From contig JAFKFE010000179.1 in the NCBI GenBank assembly GCA_017308345.1, positions 1 through 8,471 on the forward strand: DNA of 8,471 bases, written 5' to 3'. The first letter of the stretch is position 1; each line of letters starts with the position of its first letter. The notes under the pieces were generated by a model, which was not told where the DNA came from, searched no databases, and saw only the letters and a list, made by a program, of their open reading frames with translations. Origin of the DNA: Alphaproteobacteria bacterium. Lineage in GTDB: Bacteria; Pseudomonadota; Alphaproteobacteria; Rhizobiales; Rhizobiaceae. This document shows, one piece after another, positions 1 through 5,806 of this stretch. The position numbers and the translations under genes are program-made.

Positions 1-1
1 C

Positions 2-82
2 GCGGACCTCCCGATAAAGTTCCACGGTATAGATCTCCCGGCCCTCCCTGCACGCTGCAGACAGGACATAGGTGGACGACTT
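2..82 (-). pseudogene. Coding-like fragment running off the left edge, function unknown
   Basis: On the minus strand, 27 codons stay open from just after an in-frame TAA (85 to 83) to the window edge. They read KSSTYVLSAACREGREIYTV and then ELYREVR. The composition (alternating charged and hydrophobic residues, no Pro/Arg-rich shadow pattern) looks more like real protein than the other five frames do here. There is no start codon or ribosome binding site before it, and the stop directly upstream suggests either the tail of a gene broken by a frameshift or a chance open frame. I do not recognise the family. It does not resemble the C-terminal part of NnrS, so it is probably not the missing rest of the neighbouring stub. 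Only sequence to the left of the window could settle this. Confidence 0.2.
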
Positions 83-143
83 TTACGCCGCCCGAAGCGG
101 GACTATCCCGCCGCTACCGTGGTAGGTTTTTGCACCGCCGCTC

Positions 144-380
144 TCACTCCAGCCCGGTCCACGCTCGCTGCGCGGTCAGAAGATAGCCCGAGACTGCCAT
201 GCCGCCAAACCCGAATATCCCCAGCCGGACGTGCGCCTGCCCGGGATCCGTCAGCGGCAGCAGCCACAGCCACGGCAGAACGGCCGCGACAACGGCCGCG
301 AGGGCGAAGAATACGCCGGCCGGATGGAAGATCAGGGGCCTGCGCTTCACGCCATCCGGCCTCCGCTGGATTCCGAGCAT
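144..380 (-). pseudogene. nnrS: N-terminal stub of an NnrS-family haem-copper membrane protein
   Basis: This frame gives 78 residues from ATG at 380. It contains a hydrophobic segment (about residues 18 to 36), then QAHVRLGIFGFGGMAVSGYL, then LLTAQRAWTG, and ends in TGA at 146 to 144. The pattern of a first membrane helix, a short loop and a second helix ending in LLTA..xWTG is the N-terminal signature I know from NnrS-family proteins. Full members are polytopic membrane proteins of several hundred residues linked to nitric oxide stress and denitrification. Everything after the WTG motif is missing: none of the three frames beyond the stop continues an NnrS-like sequence. The gene is therefore truncated, probably by a deletion junction near 144. 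A weak purine stretch precedes the ATG, so the start is uncertain. It lies downstream of the regulator gene on the same strand, which fits an old denitrification cluster now in decay. A true 78-residue NnrS-like short protein is less likely. Confidence 0.55.
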
Positions 381-448
381 TCCGATCTGTATCTGCCTAG
401 CGGCGATGCCGCGTCGCGGATGCCCCTGCTGCAGGCATTGGGGTTCGT

Positions 449-810
449 TATATCTGCCTCTTGGCGACGGACTATTTTGTCGCGTTCTTCGAGAATGTGT
501 TGTTCCTGTTTGACCGCGGCATCGCGCCTTGGGCGGCGATTGTCGTGGTGCATTGACTGGCGTCGGCTCCAGTCCGGACGCAACGCCAGAGGGAGTAAGC
601 TTGGGCGCGTCGGTGTTCGTAGTCGCAACGGTCTCTTCGATTGCGCTGTTCTCGGCCAGTTCGCTTCGAGAGCATTGGGTCACCGCCAAAGGAATAAGCC
701 GACATCGGCCCCTATCCTGGATTCGCCACGGTCGCAATCGCTTACGCCATCGGAGACAAAGCGACGCGAGAAAAAGCGGCCCGCAACCAGGCGGCGCGCG
801 TAGAGGCTTT
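449..810 (+). pseudogene. Frameshifted remains of an unidentified membrane protein
   Basis: Three coding-like pieces follow one another on the plus strand. Piece 1 (449 to 556) reads YICLLATDYFVAFFENVLFL and then FDRGIAPWAAIVVVH, ending in TGA at 554 to 556. Piece 2 (about 557 to 690, one frame over) carries the hydrophobic run GASVFVVATVSSIALFSASS and then LREHWVTAKG. Piece 3 (about 698 to 810, back in the first frame, after TAA at 695 to 697) reads ADIGPYPGFATVAIAYAIGD and then a charged tail, KATREKAARNQAARVEALR. Removing one C near 699 joins pieces 2 and 3 smoothly. Together they look like a protein of roughly 115 residues or more with two membrane segments and a basic helical tail, inactivated by at least two indels. 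No good start codon or ribosome binding site is visible. It converges on the regulator gene, so the two may once have been tail-to-tail neighbours. I do not recognise the family. These pieces account for most of the gene-free stretch 381 to 870; I see nothing else there. Confidence 0.4.
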
Positions 811-870
811 ACGCGCCCCGCGCCATTTGGACCGCCGGGTGCTACGTCGTGAGTGCCCGGCTCGGGGTTT

Positions 871-1581
871 TCAGTCTCCTGTCTCGGACGTCCGGCCTTC
901 GGCAAGCATGAGCAGCCGGTGGGGTTCGACGACGGTCACCTTCTGGCGTCCGCTTCTGACCAGTCCCTTTTCCTCCCAGGCGCTCAGAAGGCGGCTGACC
1001 GTGTGCAACGTCGTTCCCGTCATGTCGGCAATGTCCTGGCGGGAAAGCGGAAAGCCTATCAGGAGACCCGCCTCCGTCTTCCTGCCCGTCTGGTTCACCA
1101 GCTTGAGGAGGGCATGAGCCACTCGCCGGTCGACCTGCTCGGTCGACATCTCGACCACGCGCGCATGCGCATCCTGCAGGCGGCCGCCGATGGTCTTGTA
1201 CGCGTTGGCGCCGAAGCTAGGATAGGAGGAAGCGAACTCCGACCAGAGGCTGTTAGGCCAGGCGAGCACCACGCAGTCGGTGACGGCGATGGCGCTGGCC
1301 GGATAGGCGGTGAGCCCAAGGGCGCTGGCGATGCCCATCAATTCTCCAGGGCTGATGTAGCGTACGATGACTTCCTCGCCGTCCGGCGTGGTCTTGACCA
1401 CACGGACATGGCCATCCAGCAATAGGAAAAAGGAGTGCGCGTCCAGCTCCTGTTCGAAGACCGGCTGTTCCTTTGCTATGCGCAACGAGCGCGCCTGGCC
1501 GATCATGCAGTCGAGTTCCGCGGGGCCTAGGCCCTGGAATGGCGGCAAATCGGCGATCAGCGAGCGGTCGAGACGAGTCAT
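871..1581 (-). CDS. Crp/Fnr-family transcriptional regulator, DNR/NnrR/NarR-like
   Basis: The 236-residue product has the two-domain layout of the Crp/Fnr superfamily. The N-terminal cyclic-nucleotide-binding-like beta roll spans about residues 10 to 125 (FFLLLDGHVRVV, GEEVIVRYISPGELMGIASA). A long dimerisation helix covers about 126 to 155, and a winged helix-turn-helix about 156 to 222 (LSRQDIADMTGTTLHTVSRL, then wing and PHRLLML). Only two cysteines are present (Cys25, Cys103), so the N-terminal iron-sulfur cluster of FNR is absent. This places it nearer the DNR/NnrR/NarR types that respond to nitrogen oxides, which is an inference. In the recognition helix the usual Glu of the E..SR motif is His193, followed by Ser196 and Arg197. 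I prefer ATG 1581; an in-frame GTG at 1635 would add 18 basic residues unlike the family, but the ribosome binding site at 1581 is weak, so the longer form is possible. It sits downstream of the nar genes on the same strand and probably controls them or other denitrification genes. Confidence 0.9.
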   Translation of the reverse strand: MTRLDRSLIADLPPFQGLGPAELDCMIGQARSLRIAKEQPVFEQELDAHSFFLLLDGHVRVVKTTPDGEEVIVRYISPGELMGIASALGLTAYPASAIAVTDCVVLAWPNSLWSEFASSYPSFGANAYKTIGGRLQDAHARVVEMSTEQVDRRVAHALLKLVNQTGRKTEAGLLIGFPLSRQDIADMTGTTLHTVSRLLSAWEEKGLVRSGRQKVTVVEPHRLLMLAEGRTSETGD

Positions 1582-1737
1582 GCTACTTCGCCGCTTTGCG
1601 GCATCTCTCTTATGTGAACTTCTCTCCCAGCCCACGTGTCACGCATAACGCCGTTTGCCGCAAGCGTTTAATGCTGCGACGTTTTCCCACGGAGGGGACC
1701 GAATTCGGACTTTCTTTCAACCGACCGCGAGCGTGTG

Positions 1738-1751
1738 TTTCGTCGCATCAA
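1738..1751 (-). promoter_or_regulatory. Weak FNR/NNR-like half-site upstream of the regulator
   Basis: The minus strand reads TTGATGCGACGAAA. The left half matches TTGAT of the TTGAT-N4-ATCAA box perfectly, while the right half matches only the last two of five positions. It lies in the 207-base gap between the small-protein gene and the regulator, about 157 bases before the regulator's ATG. That is where autoregulation or promoter control would be expected. One half-site in a sequence of this length can easily occur by chance, and I could not place convincing -10/-35 elements. The rest of the gap shows no clear gene, repeat or terminator. Confidence 0.15.
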
Positions 1752-1788
1752 ATACGACGCACGCCGCAACAGCTATTCCTTCAGCCAT

Positions 1789-2058
1789 CTATGCGTCCAC
1801 GACCCATCTCAAGATCGTTTGCACAGCCGAAAGACCGGGATCTTCCGATTTCCGGATCACAGTCAGAAGCTGGAACCAGAGATCGTCGTCAGCTTCGTCG
1901 AGAAACGCCCGCACGGCGCCGGCTGAAAAGTCAGCCACGGACATCGACGCCTGGGCCGCGCGTTCGGCAATCTTTACCGCGAGTTCCGGGTCGAGGGTCG
2001 ACAGGACATCGGCAACCACCTCCGGCTGGTCCATTGCAGCGATCAGATCCCCAAGCAT
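1789..2058 (-). CDS. Small acidic helical protein of unknown function
   Basis: This 89-residue protein starts MLGDLIAAMDQPEVVADVLS and ends in LSAVQTILRWVVDA. It has no signal peptide, no strongly hydrophobic membrane segment and no cysteines. It is predicted by eye to be almost all helix, rich in Asp, Glu and Ala, with aromatic residues clustered near DDDLWFQLL (about residues 57 to 65). The stretch MSVADFSAGAVRAFLDEA (about 39 to 56) resembles the helices of small regulatory or adaptor proteins, but no fold can be assigned. The ATG at 2058 is preceded by GAGG and GGGTGAG on the minus strand, adequate for translation. The codon usage and clean composition argue for a real gene. It lies 126 bases after the isomerase and 207 bases before the regulator, all on the same strand, so it may be the last gene of the nar transcript or have its own promoter. 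The 126-base gap before it (2059 to 2184) shows no clear signal. Function cannot be named. Confidence 0.75.
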   Translation of the reverse strand: MLGDLIAAMDQPEVVADVLSTLDPELAVKIAERAAQASMSVADFSAGAVRAFLDEADDDLWFQLLTVIRKSEDPGLSAVQTILRWVVDA

Positions 2059-2184
2059 GTCTCACCCGCCTCTGACTTCTTCCGTAGCTTCAGCAACATC
2101 AGAGGAACCTAGCCTGGTCAGCAGGCCCAAGTGCAGACTTGCTCGGTGCGAAGCATTTCCCCATTTCGACGCAGAAGGCCGAAC

Positions 2185-2904
2185 CTACTGCACCAAAGGC
2201 GACGGGCTCGCTTCCAGGTGAACGCCATCGACCTCCGCCTGTCCGGCCAGGATGCTGACATACTGGCGCAGCGCCCTTTCCTCCACTCGTGACCGAAGCC
2301 GTTCGGTGATCCGCTCCTGGACGGCTTCGAACGGAAGCTTTTGACCAGGGATGCGCTGGTCCACGGCCACGATGTGGAAGCCGTAACGCGTCCTGACGAG
2401 TTCGCGCAGAATTCCCGAGGCTCCAAACTTGAAGAGAGCCTTTTCGAATTCCGGCACCATGTCGCCGCGCCCGACCTGGCCGAGATTGCCGCCATGCTGG
2501 CCCGAAGGACAGTTGGAAAGCTCTGCCGCCATCGCGGCGAAGCGGTTCGGCTCGGCAAGCAATGTGTTCAGGGCCTGCTCGGCGCGGGCCCGCATCTGCG
2601 GCACGTTCACATGCGGCGTCACCTGGAACAGGATGTGCCGCGCGTGTACGAGGTCGCCGCTCTCGAATTCGGCCGGGTTCTGCTCGTAGTAGCGGCGACA
2701 CTCGGCCTCGGTGGGAGCCGGCGTCACCACCTCCTTTTCCAGCAGCGCCTCGATCGCGGACTCGACAGCCGCCTCGTCTTCAACCGACGGATCGAGCAGA
2801 CCGACCGCAACCGCGCGCTGGCGCAGAAGCTCCTGCGCGGCGGCCAACTCGGCGGGGCGGTCGGCTTCGACCGCCACGGCTATGCCATTCACCGACAGGA
2901 TCAT
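2185..2904 (-). CDS. Parvulin-type (PpiC/NifM-like) peptidyl-prolyl cis-trans isomerase
   Basis: The 239-residue protein interconverts cis and trans prolyl bonds during protein folding. An N-terminal helical region (about 1 to 75, including AELAAAQELLRQRAVAVGLL) precedes the parvulin domain at about 84 to 183. The domain motifs visible are VHARHILF (86 to 93), CPSGQHGGNLG (132 to 142), MVPEFEKALF (149 to 158) and YGFHIV (174 to 179). A helical C-terminal tail follows (about 190 to 225). There is no signal peptide or membrane helix, so it should act in the cytoplasm, where NarG and NarH fold and receive their cofactors. Its ATG overlaps the narI stop by ATGA (2901 to 2904), with AGGAG 11 bases upstream inside narI, which indicates translational coupling. 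Isomerase genes next to narGHJI are known in other denitrifiers, such as pseudomonads and brucellae. A role in maturing the nitrate reductase complex is inferred from this arrangement; the sequence alone shows only the fold. Confidence 0.9.
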   Translation of the reverse strand: MILSVNGIAVAVEADRPAELAAAQELLRQRAVAVGLLDPSVEDEAAVESAIEALLEKEVVTPAPTEAECRRYYEQNPAEFESGDLVHARHILFQVTPHVNVPQMRARAEQALNTLLAEPNRFAAMAAELSNCPSGQHGGNLGQVGRGDMVPEFEKALFKFGASGILRELVRTRYGFHIVAVDQRIPGQKLPFEAVQERITERLRSRVEERALRQYVSILAGQAEVDGVHLEASPSPLVQ

Positions 2905-3620
2905 GGCCTGGTCGGCTCCTGGGCGCGGGTCTTGGGCGTGCGCACGATCTGGTAGGGCCTGAACAGATAGGAAAGCGCCCCAGCCCCGCTCCAGATATGA
3001 ATCATGCGCGTGAACGGCGAAACCAGGAACAGCGTGAAGCCGAGCAGCACGTGCAGTTTGTAGGTGAGCGGCACGTCAACCATGAGCGCGGCGGCGCCGC
3101 CGTCCAGCGTCACGATGCCTTTCACGTAGCCCGTCAGCGTCTCGAACAGCTCGCCGTCCATGTGGAACGCCGACAGCGGCACGGTGAGCAGGCCGAGCGC
3201 AAGCTGCAGCCACAGCATGAAGGTGATGGCGATGTCCCATTTGCGGCTGTTCAGCCTGATGCGGGGGTCGGCAAGCCGCCGGTGAATCAGGATCGTCAGC
3301 CCGACGATGGCAACGAAGCCGGCAATGCCGCCCACCACCATCGCAAGCAACTGGTGCGCGACCGGCGACAGCGCCCAGTCGACCGCCCAGTGCGGCGCCA
3401 GGAAGCCGGCGAAATGGCCAAGGATGACGACGATGACGCCGTAATGGAAGAAGGTGGAGCCCAACTGCAGTTCGCGCTTGCGCAGCACCTGCGAGGAATC
3501 GCTCTTCCAGGTGAAGGGTTCGCGGTCGAAGCGGATCAGGCTGCCGATCAGGAGCACCACGAGACAGATATAGGGATAGACGCCGAAGAGCAGCGTGTTC
3601 ACGTAGGAATTGGCAAGCAT
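2901..3620 (-). CDS. narI: Respiratory nitrate reductase gamma subunit, cytochrome b
   Basis: NarI anchors the complex in the cytoplasmic membrane, oxidises quinol on the periplasmic side and passes electrons through two b haems to NarH. The 239-residue product has five hydrophobic segments (about 5 to 28, 55 to 74, 86 to 112, 128 to 150 and 185 to 203). The four expected haem-ligand histidines are present: His59 and His69 in FFHYGVIVVILGH, and His190 and His208 in YKLHVLLG and RMIHIW. They correspond in order and spacing to His56, His66, His187 and His205 of the E. coli protein. Length is close to the usual 225 to 240. The start at 3620 is fixed by AAGGAGG six bases upstream. It follows narJ by 18 bases and overlaps the isomerase gene by ATGA at its 3' end. 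The short proline- and charge-rich tail (after about residue 225) is the only part without an obvious role. Confidence 0.97.
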   Translation of the reverse strand: MLANSYVNTLLFGVYPYICLVVLLIGSLIRFDREPFTWKSDSSQVLRKRELQLGSTFFHYGVIVVILGHFAGFLAPHWAVDWALSPVAHQLLAMVVGGIAGFVAIVGLTILIHRRLADPRIRLNSRKWDIAITFMLWLQLALGLLTVPLSAFHMDGELFETLTGYVKGIVTLDGGAAALMVDVPLTYKLHVLLGFTLFLVSPFTRMIHIWSGAGALSYLFRPYQIVRTPKTRAQEPTRP

Positions 3621-3626
3621 GAAGAG

Positions 3627-3633
3627 CCTCCTT
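3627..3633 (-). promoter_or_regulatory. Strong Shine-Dalgarno sequence of narI
   Basis: The minus strand carries a full AAGGAGG, six bases before the narI ATG, in the 18-base gap after the narJ stop. It is the best ribosome binding site in the window and fixes the narI start. It suggests that narI is translated efficiently on its own, not only by coupling to narJ. Confidence 0.8.
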
Positions 3634-3638
3634 CGTTC

Positions 3639-4262
3639 TCAAATCGTGGAGCCGCCGCCGGGCGGGGCGACATCGGCAAAGGCGGGGCGCTCGGCCCAGT
3701 CGCTGTCAAGCGTTTCCATCTGCTCGCGGACTGGCTTCACCTTGGCCGCGTCGATCGGCTTCTCGCCGGCGATGACCAGCAGCGCCTGGATGACGGCGGC
3801 ATATCGGCTTTGCCGGGCGAGCAACGAACGGCTGATCGAAGCGAGGATGGCCGCGCAGTCGGCCAGCAGCTCGCGCGCTTCGGCCATGTCGCGCTGGCTC
3901 AGATACTCCAGCACAACCGGCAGGTAATCGGGCAGCTCGGAGGCGGCGAGCTCGAAGCCGGCGGCGCCGTAAAGCGCCTTCAACTCGACCATGGCGGCGC
4001 CCCGGTCGCGGCCGTCGCCGTGCAGGTGCTCGAACAGATGCAGGGACAGAGCCCGGCCGCGGTCGAAGAGGTCGACATAGCTCTCCTCGGCGGCGAGCAG
4101 GCTGCCTTGTCCGATCTCATCGATCAGGGCGAGGAGGGCATCCCGCTCGCGCGCGGCCACTATCGGAGAGGTGCACACGACCTCGGCGATCTCGGGCAGC
4201 GCCTGGCGCATCTCTTCGTTCGGATAGGACAGAAGCGCGCTGAGGGCCTTGAAGATCAACAT
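3639..4262 (-). CDS. narJ: Nitrate reductase molybdenum cofactor assembly chaperone
   Basis: NarJ is a cytoplasmic chaperone that binds apo-NarG, keeps the NarGH complex off the membrane until the molybdenum cofactor and the FS0 cluster are in place, and is not part of the final enzyme. The 207-residue product is all-helical in character and opens with MLIFKALSALLSYPNEEM, typical of the TorD/DmsD/NarJ family. It holds the NarJ core YVDLFDRGRALSLHLFEHLH followed by GDGRDRGAAM (about residues 62 to 91) and ELPDYLPVVLEYLS (about 108 to 121). It is somewhat shorter than the E. coli protein (236 aa), mostly at the C-terminus, which is variable in the family. ATG 4262 is chosen because GAGGG, overlapping the narH stop codon, lies eight bases upstream; a GTG three codons earlier is possible but less well placed. 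It begins 11 bases after narH ends and is followed by narI, the standard narGHJI order. Confidence 0.96.
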   Translation of the reverse strand: MLIFKALSALLSYPNEEMRQALPEIAEVVCTSPIVAARERDALLALIDEIGQGSLLAAEESYVDLFDRGRALSLHLFEHLHGDGRDRGAAMVELKALYGAAGFELAASELPDYLPVVLEYLSQRDMAEARELLADCAAILASISRSLLARQSRYAAVIQALLVIAGEKPIDAAKVKPVREQMETLDSDWAERPAFADVAPPGGGSTI

Positions 4263-4273
4263 GGGACACACCC

Positions 4274-5806
4274 TCACGTATCGAGCGGCCGCACGGGATT
4301 GAGCTTGCGACGGCCCATCTTGCCGCCGAAAAGCGTCGAATGCGGCGGCCCGAAATCGCAGCCATTGCCAAAGGTGAAGCCGCAGGAGCCCTTCAGCCCG
4401 TATGCGTCCTCGGCGTCCTCGCGGTAACTGGTCGGGATGACGAAGCAGTCCTCGTAGTTGGCGATGGCGAGATAGCGGTGCATGTCCTCGACCTGCGCCA
4501 CGCTGAGCCCGGCCTGCGCCAGCACCGCCTGGCCATCGCCCTCGCCGAGCTGGCGCTGGCGGAAGTAGATGCGCATGGCCAGCATCCGCTCCAGCGCCGC
4601 GACGACCGGCGCCTCGGCGCCAGCGGTGAGCAGGTTGGCAAGGTAGCGCACCGGGATGCGCAGCGAGCGCACATCCGGAATCTCGCCCACCGTCTCGATC
4701 GCGCCGGCATTGGCATGCGACTGGATGGGCGAAAGCGGCGGCACGTACCACACCATCGGCAAGGTGCGGTATTCGGGATGCAGCGGAAAGGCGATCTTCC
4801 AGTCCACCGCCATCTTGTAAGCGGGCGAGCGCCTTGCCGCCTCGATCCAATTGTCGGCAATGCCGTCCGCGCGGGCCTGCTCCACGACCGCCGGGTCGTT
4901 CGGATCAAGGAAGAGCTTGAGTTGGGCCTCGTAGAGATCCTGCTCATCCTCCACGGAGGCCGCGCGCTCGATGCCGTCGGCGTCGTAGAGGAGCACGCCG
5001 AGATAGCGGATGCGGCCGACGCAGGTTTCCGAGCAGACGGTCGGCTGTCCGGCCTCGATGCGCGGATAGCAGAAGATGCACTTCTCCGCCTTTCCCGAGG
5101 TCCAGTTGTAGTAGATCTTCTTGTAAGGACAGCCCGACACGCACATGCGCCAGCCGCGGCACTTGTCCTGGTCGATCAGTACGATGCCGTCCTCCTCGCG
5201 CTTGTAGATCGAGCCGGAAGGACAGGAGGCGACGCAGCTCGGGTTGAGGCAATGCTCGCAGAGCCGCGGCAGGTACATCATGAAGGTGTTCTCGAACTGG
5301 CCGTAGATGTCCTTCTGCACCGCCTCGAAATTGTAGTCCTGCGATCGCTTGTCGAACTCGCCGCCGAGAATCTCCTCCCAGTTCGGCCCCCATTCGATCT
5401 TTTCCATCGGCCGGCCGGTGATCAGCGACAATGGCCGGGCGACCGGTGCGGTCGGGAGCTCGGGCGCTTTCTGCAGATGTTCGTAATCGAAGGTGAAAGG
5501 CTCGTAATAGTCGTCGATCTCCGGCATGTTCGGATTGGCGAAGATTTTCGCCAGCACGGCCAGCCTGCCGCCCTGCTTCGGCACGATCTTCCCGTTCTTC
5601 TTCCGCTTCCAGCCGCCGTTCCAGCGTTCCTGGTTTTCCCAGTCCTTGGGATAGCCGACGCCGGGCTTGGTCTCGACATTGTTGAACCAGGCGTATTCCA
5701 TGCCCTGGCGTGAGGTCCACACCTGCTTGCAGGTGACGGAGCAGGTGTGGCAGCCGATGCATTTGTCGAGGTTCAGCACCATCGCTATCTGCGCACGGAT
5801 CTTCAT
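4274..5806 (-). CDS. narH: Respiratory nitrate reductase beta subunit, iron-sulfur protein
   Basis: NarH carries electrons from the NarI haems to NarG through four iron-sulfur clusters on the cytoplasmic face. The 510-residue product has all expected cluster ligands. Group I is Cys16, Cys19, Cys22 and Cys26 (CIGCHTCSVTC). Group II is Cys183, Cys186, Cys191 and Cys195 (CEHCLNPSCVASC). Group III is Cys216, Cys222 and Cys226, with Trp219 in CRGWRMC marking the 3Fe-4S cluster. Group IV is Cys243, Cys246, Cys258 and Cys262 (KCIFCYPRIEAGQPTVCSE). Length is almost identical to the E. coli protein (512 aa). The start at 5806 overlaps the narG stop by ATGA and has GAGGAGG seven bases upstream; the open frame extends far upstream to about 6934, but that part is an antisense-like shadow of narG. 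The C-terminal region (about 300 to 510) contains the usual NarH residues FPLHPEYRTLPMVWYVPPLS and GSCGFTFGNGCDFGPPHSTL. No anomalies were seen. Confidence 0.98.
   Translation of the reverse strand: MKIRAQIAMVLNLDKCIGCHTCSVTCKQVWTSRQGMEYAWFNNVETKPGVGYPKDWENQERWNGGWKRKKNGKIVPKQGGRLAVLAKIFANPNMPEIDDYYEPFTFDYEHLQKAPELPTAPVARPLSLITGRPMEKIEWGPNWEEILGGEFDKRSQDYNFEAVQKDIYGQFENTFMMYLPRLCEHCLNPSCVASCPSGSIYKREEDGIVLIDQDKCRGWRMCVSGCPYKKIYYNWTSGKAEKCIFCYPRIEAGQPTVCSETCVGRIRYLGVLLYDADGIERAASVEDEQDLYEAQLKLFLDPNDPAVVEQARADGIADNWIEAARRSPAYKMAVDWKIAFPLHPEYRTLPMVWYVPPLSPIQSHANAGAIETVGEIPDVRSLRIPVRYLANLLTAGAEAPVVAALERMLAMRIYFRQRQLGEGDGQAVLAQAGLSVAQVEDMHRYLAIANYEDCFVIPTSYREDAEDAYGLKGSCGFTFGNGCDFGPPHSTLFGGKMGRRKLNPVRPLDT

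Noticed and set aside
381..870. Upstream part of the minus-strand frame that contains the nnrS stub
   Set aside because: The translation is Arg/Pro/Ser-rich with no protein-like pattern, whereas the plus strand shows hydrophobic, coding-like pieces in the same place.
1582..1635. Longer form of the Crp/Fnr regulator from GTG 1635
   Set aside because: The added 18 residues are basic and unlike the family N-terminus, and ATG 1581 gives the usual length. It is not fully excluded because the ribosome binding site at 1581 is weak.
2112..2126. Small inverted repeat (GCCTG, 5-base loop, CAGGC) after the isomerase gene as a terminator
   Set aside because: The stem is only five pairs and no T-run follows on the minus strand, so it does not meet the form of an intrinsic terminator.
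2562..4427. A 621-codon plus-strand open frame opposite the isomerase, narI and narJ
   Set aside because: Its product is rich in Arg, His, Gln and Gly with no recognisable domain, and it lies antisense to well-supported genes. Long antisense frames are common in GC-rich DNA with strong third-position bias.
4340..5713. A 457-codon plus-strand open frame opposite narH
   Set aside because: It is an antisense shadow; all NarH cysteine motifs are on the minus strand in the same stretch.
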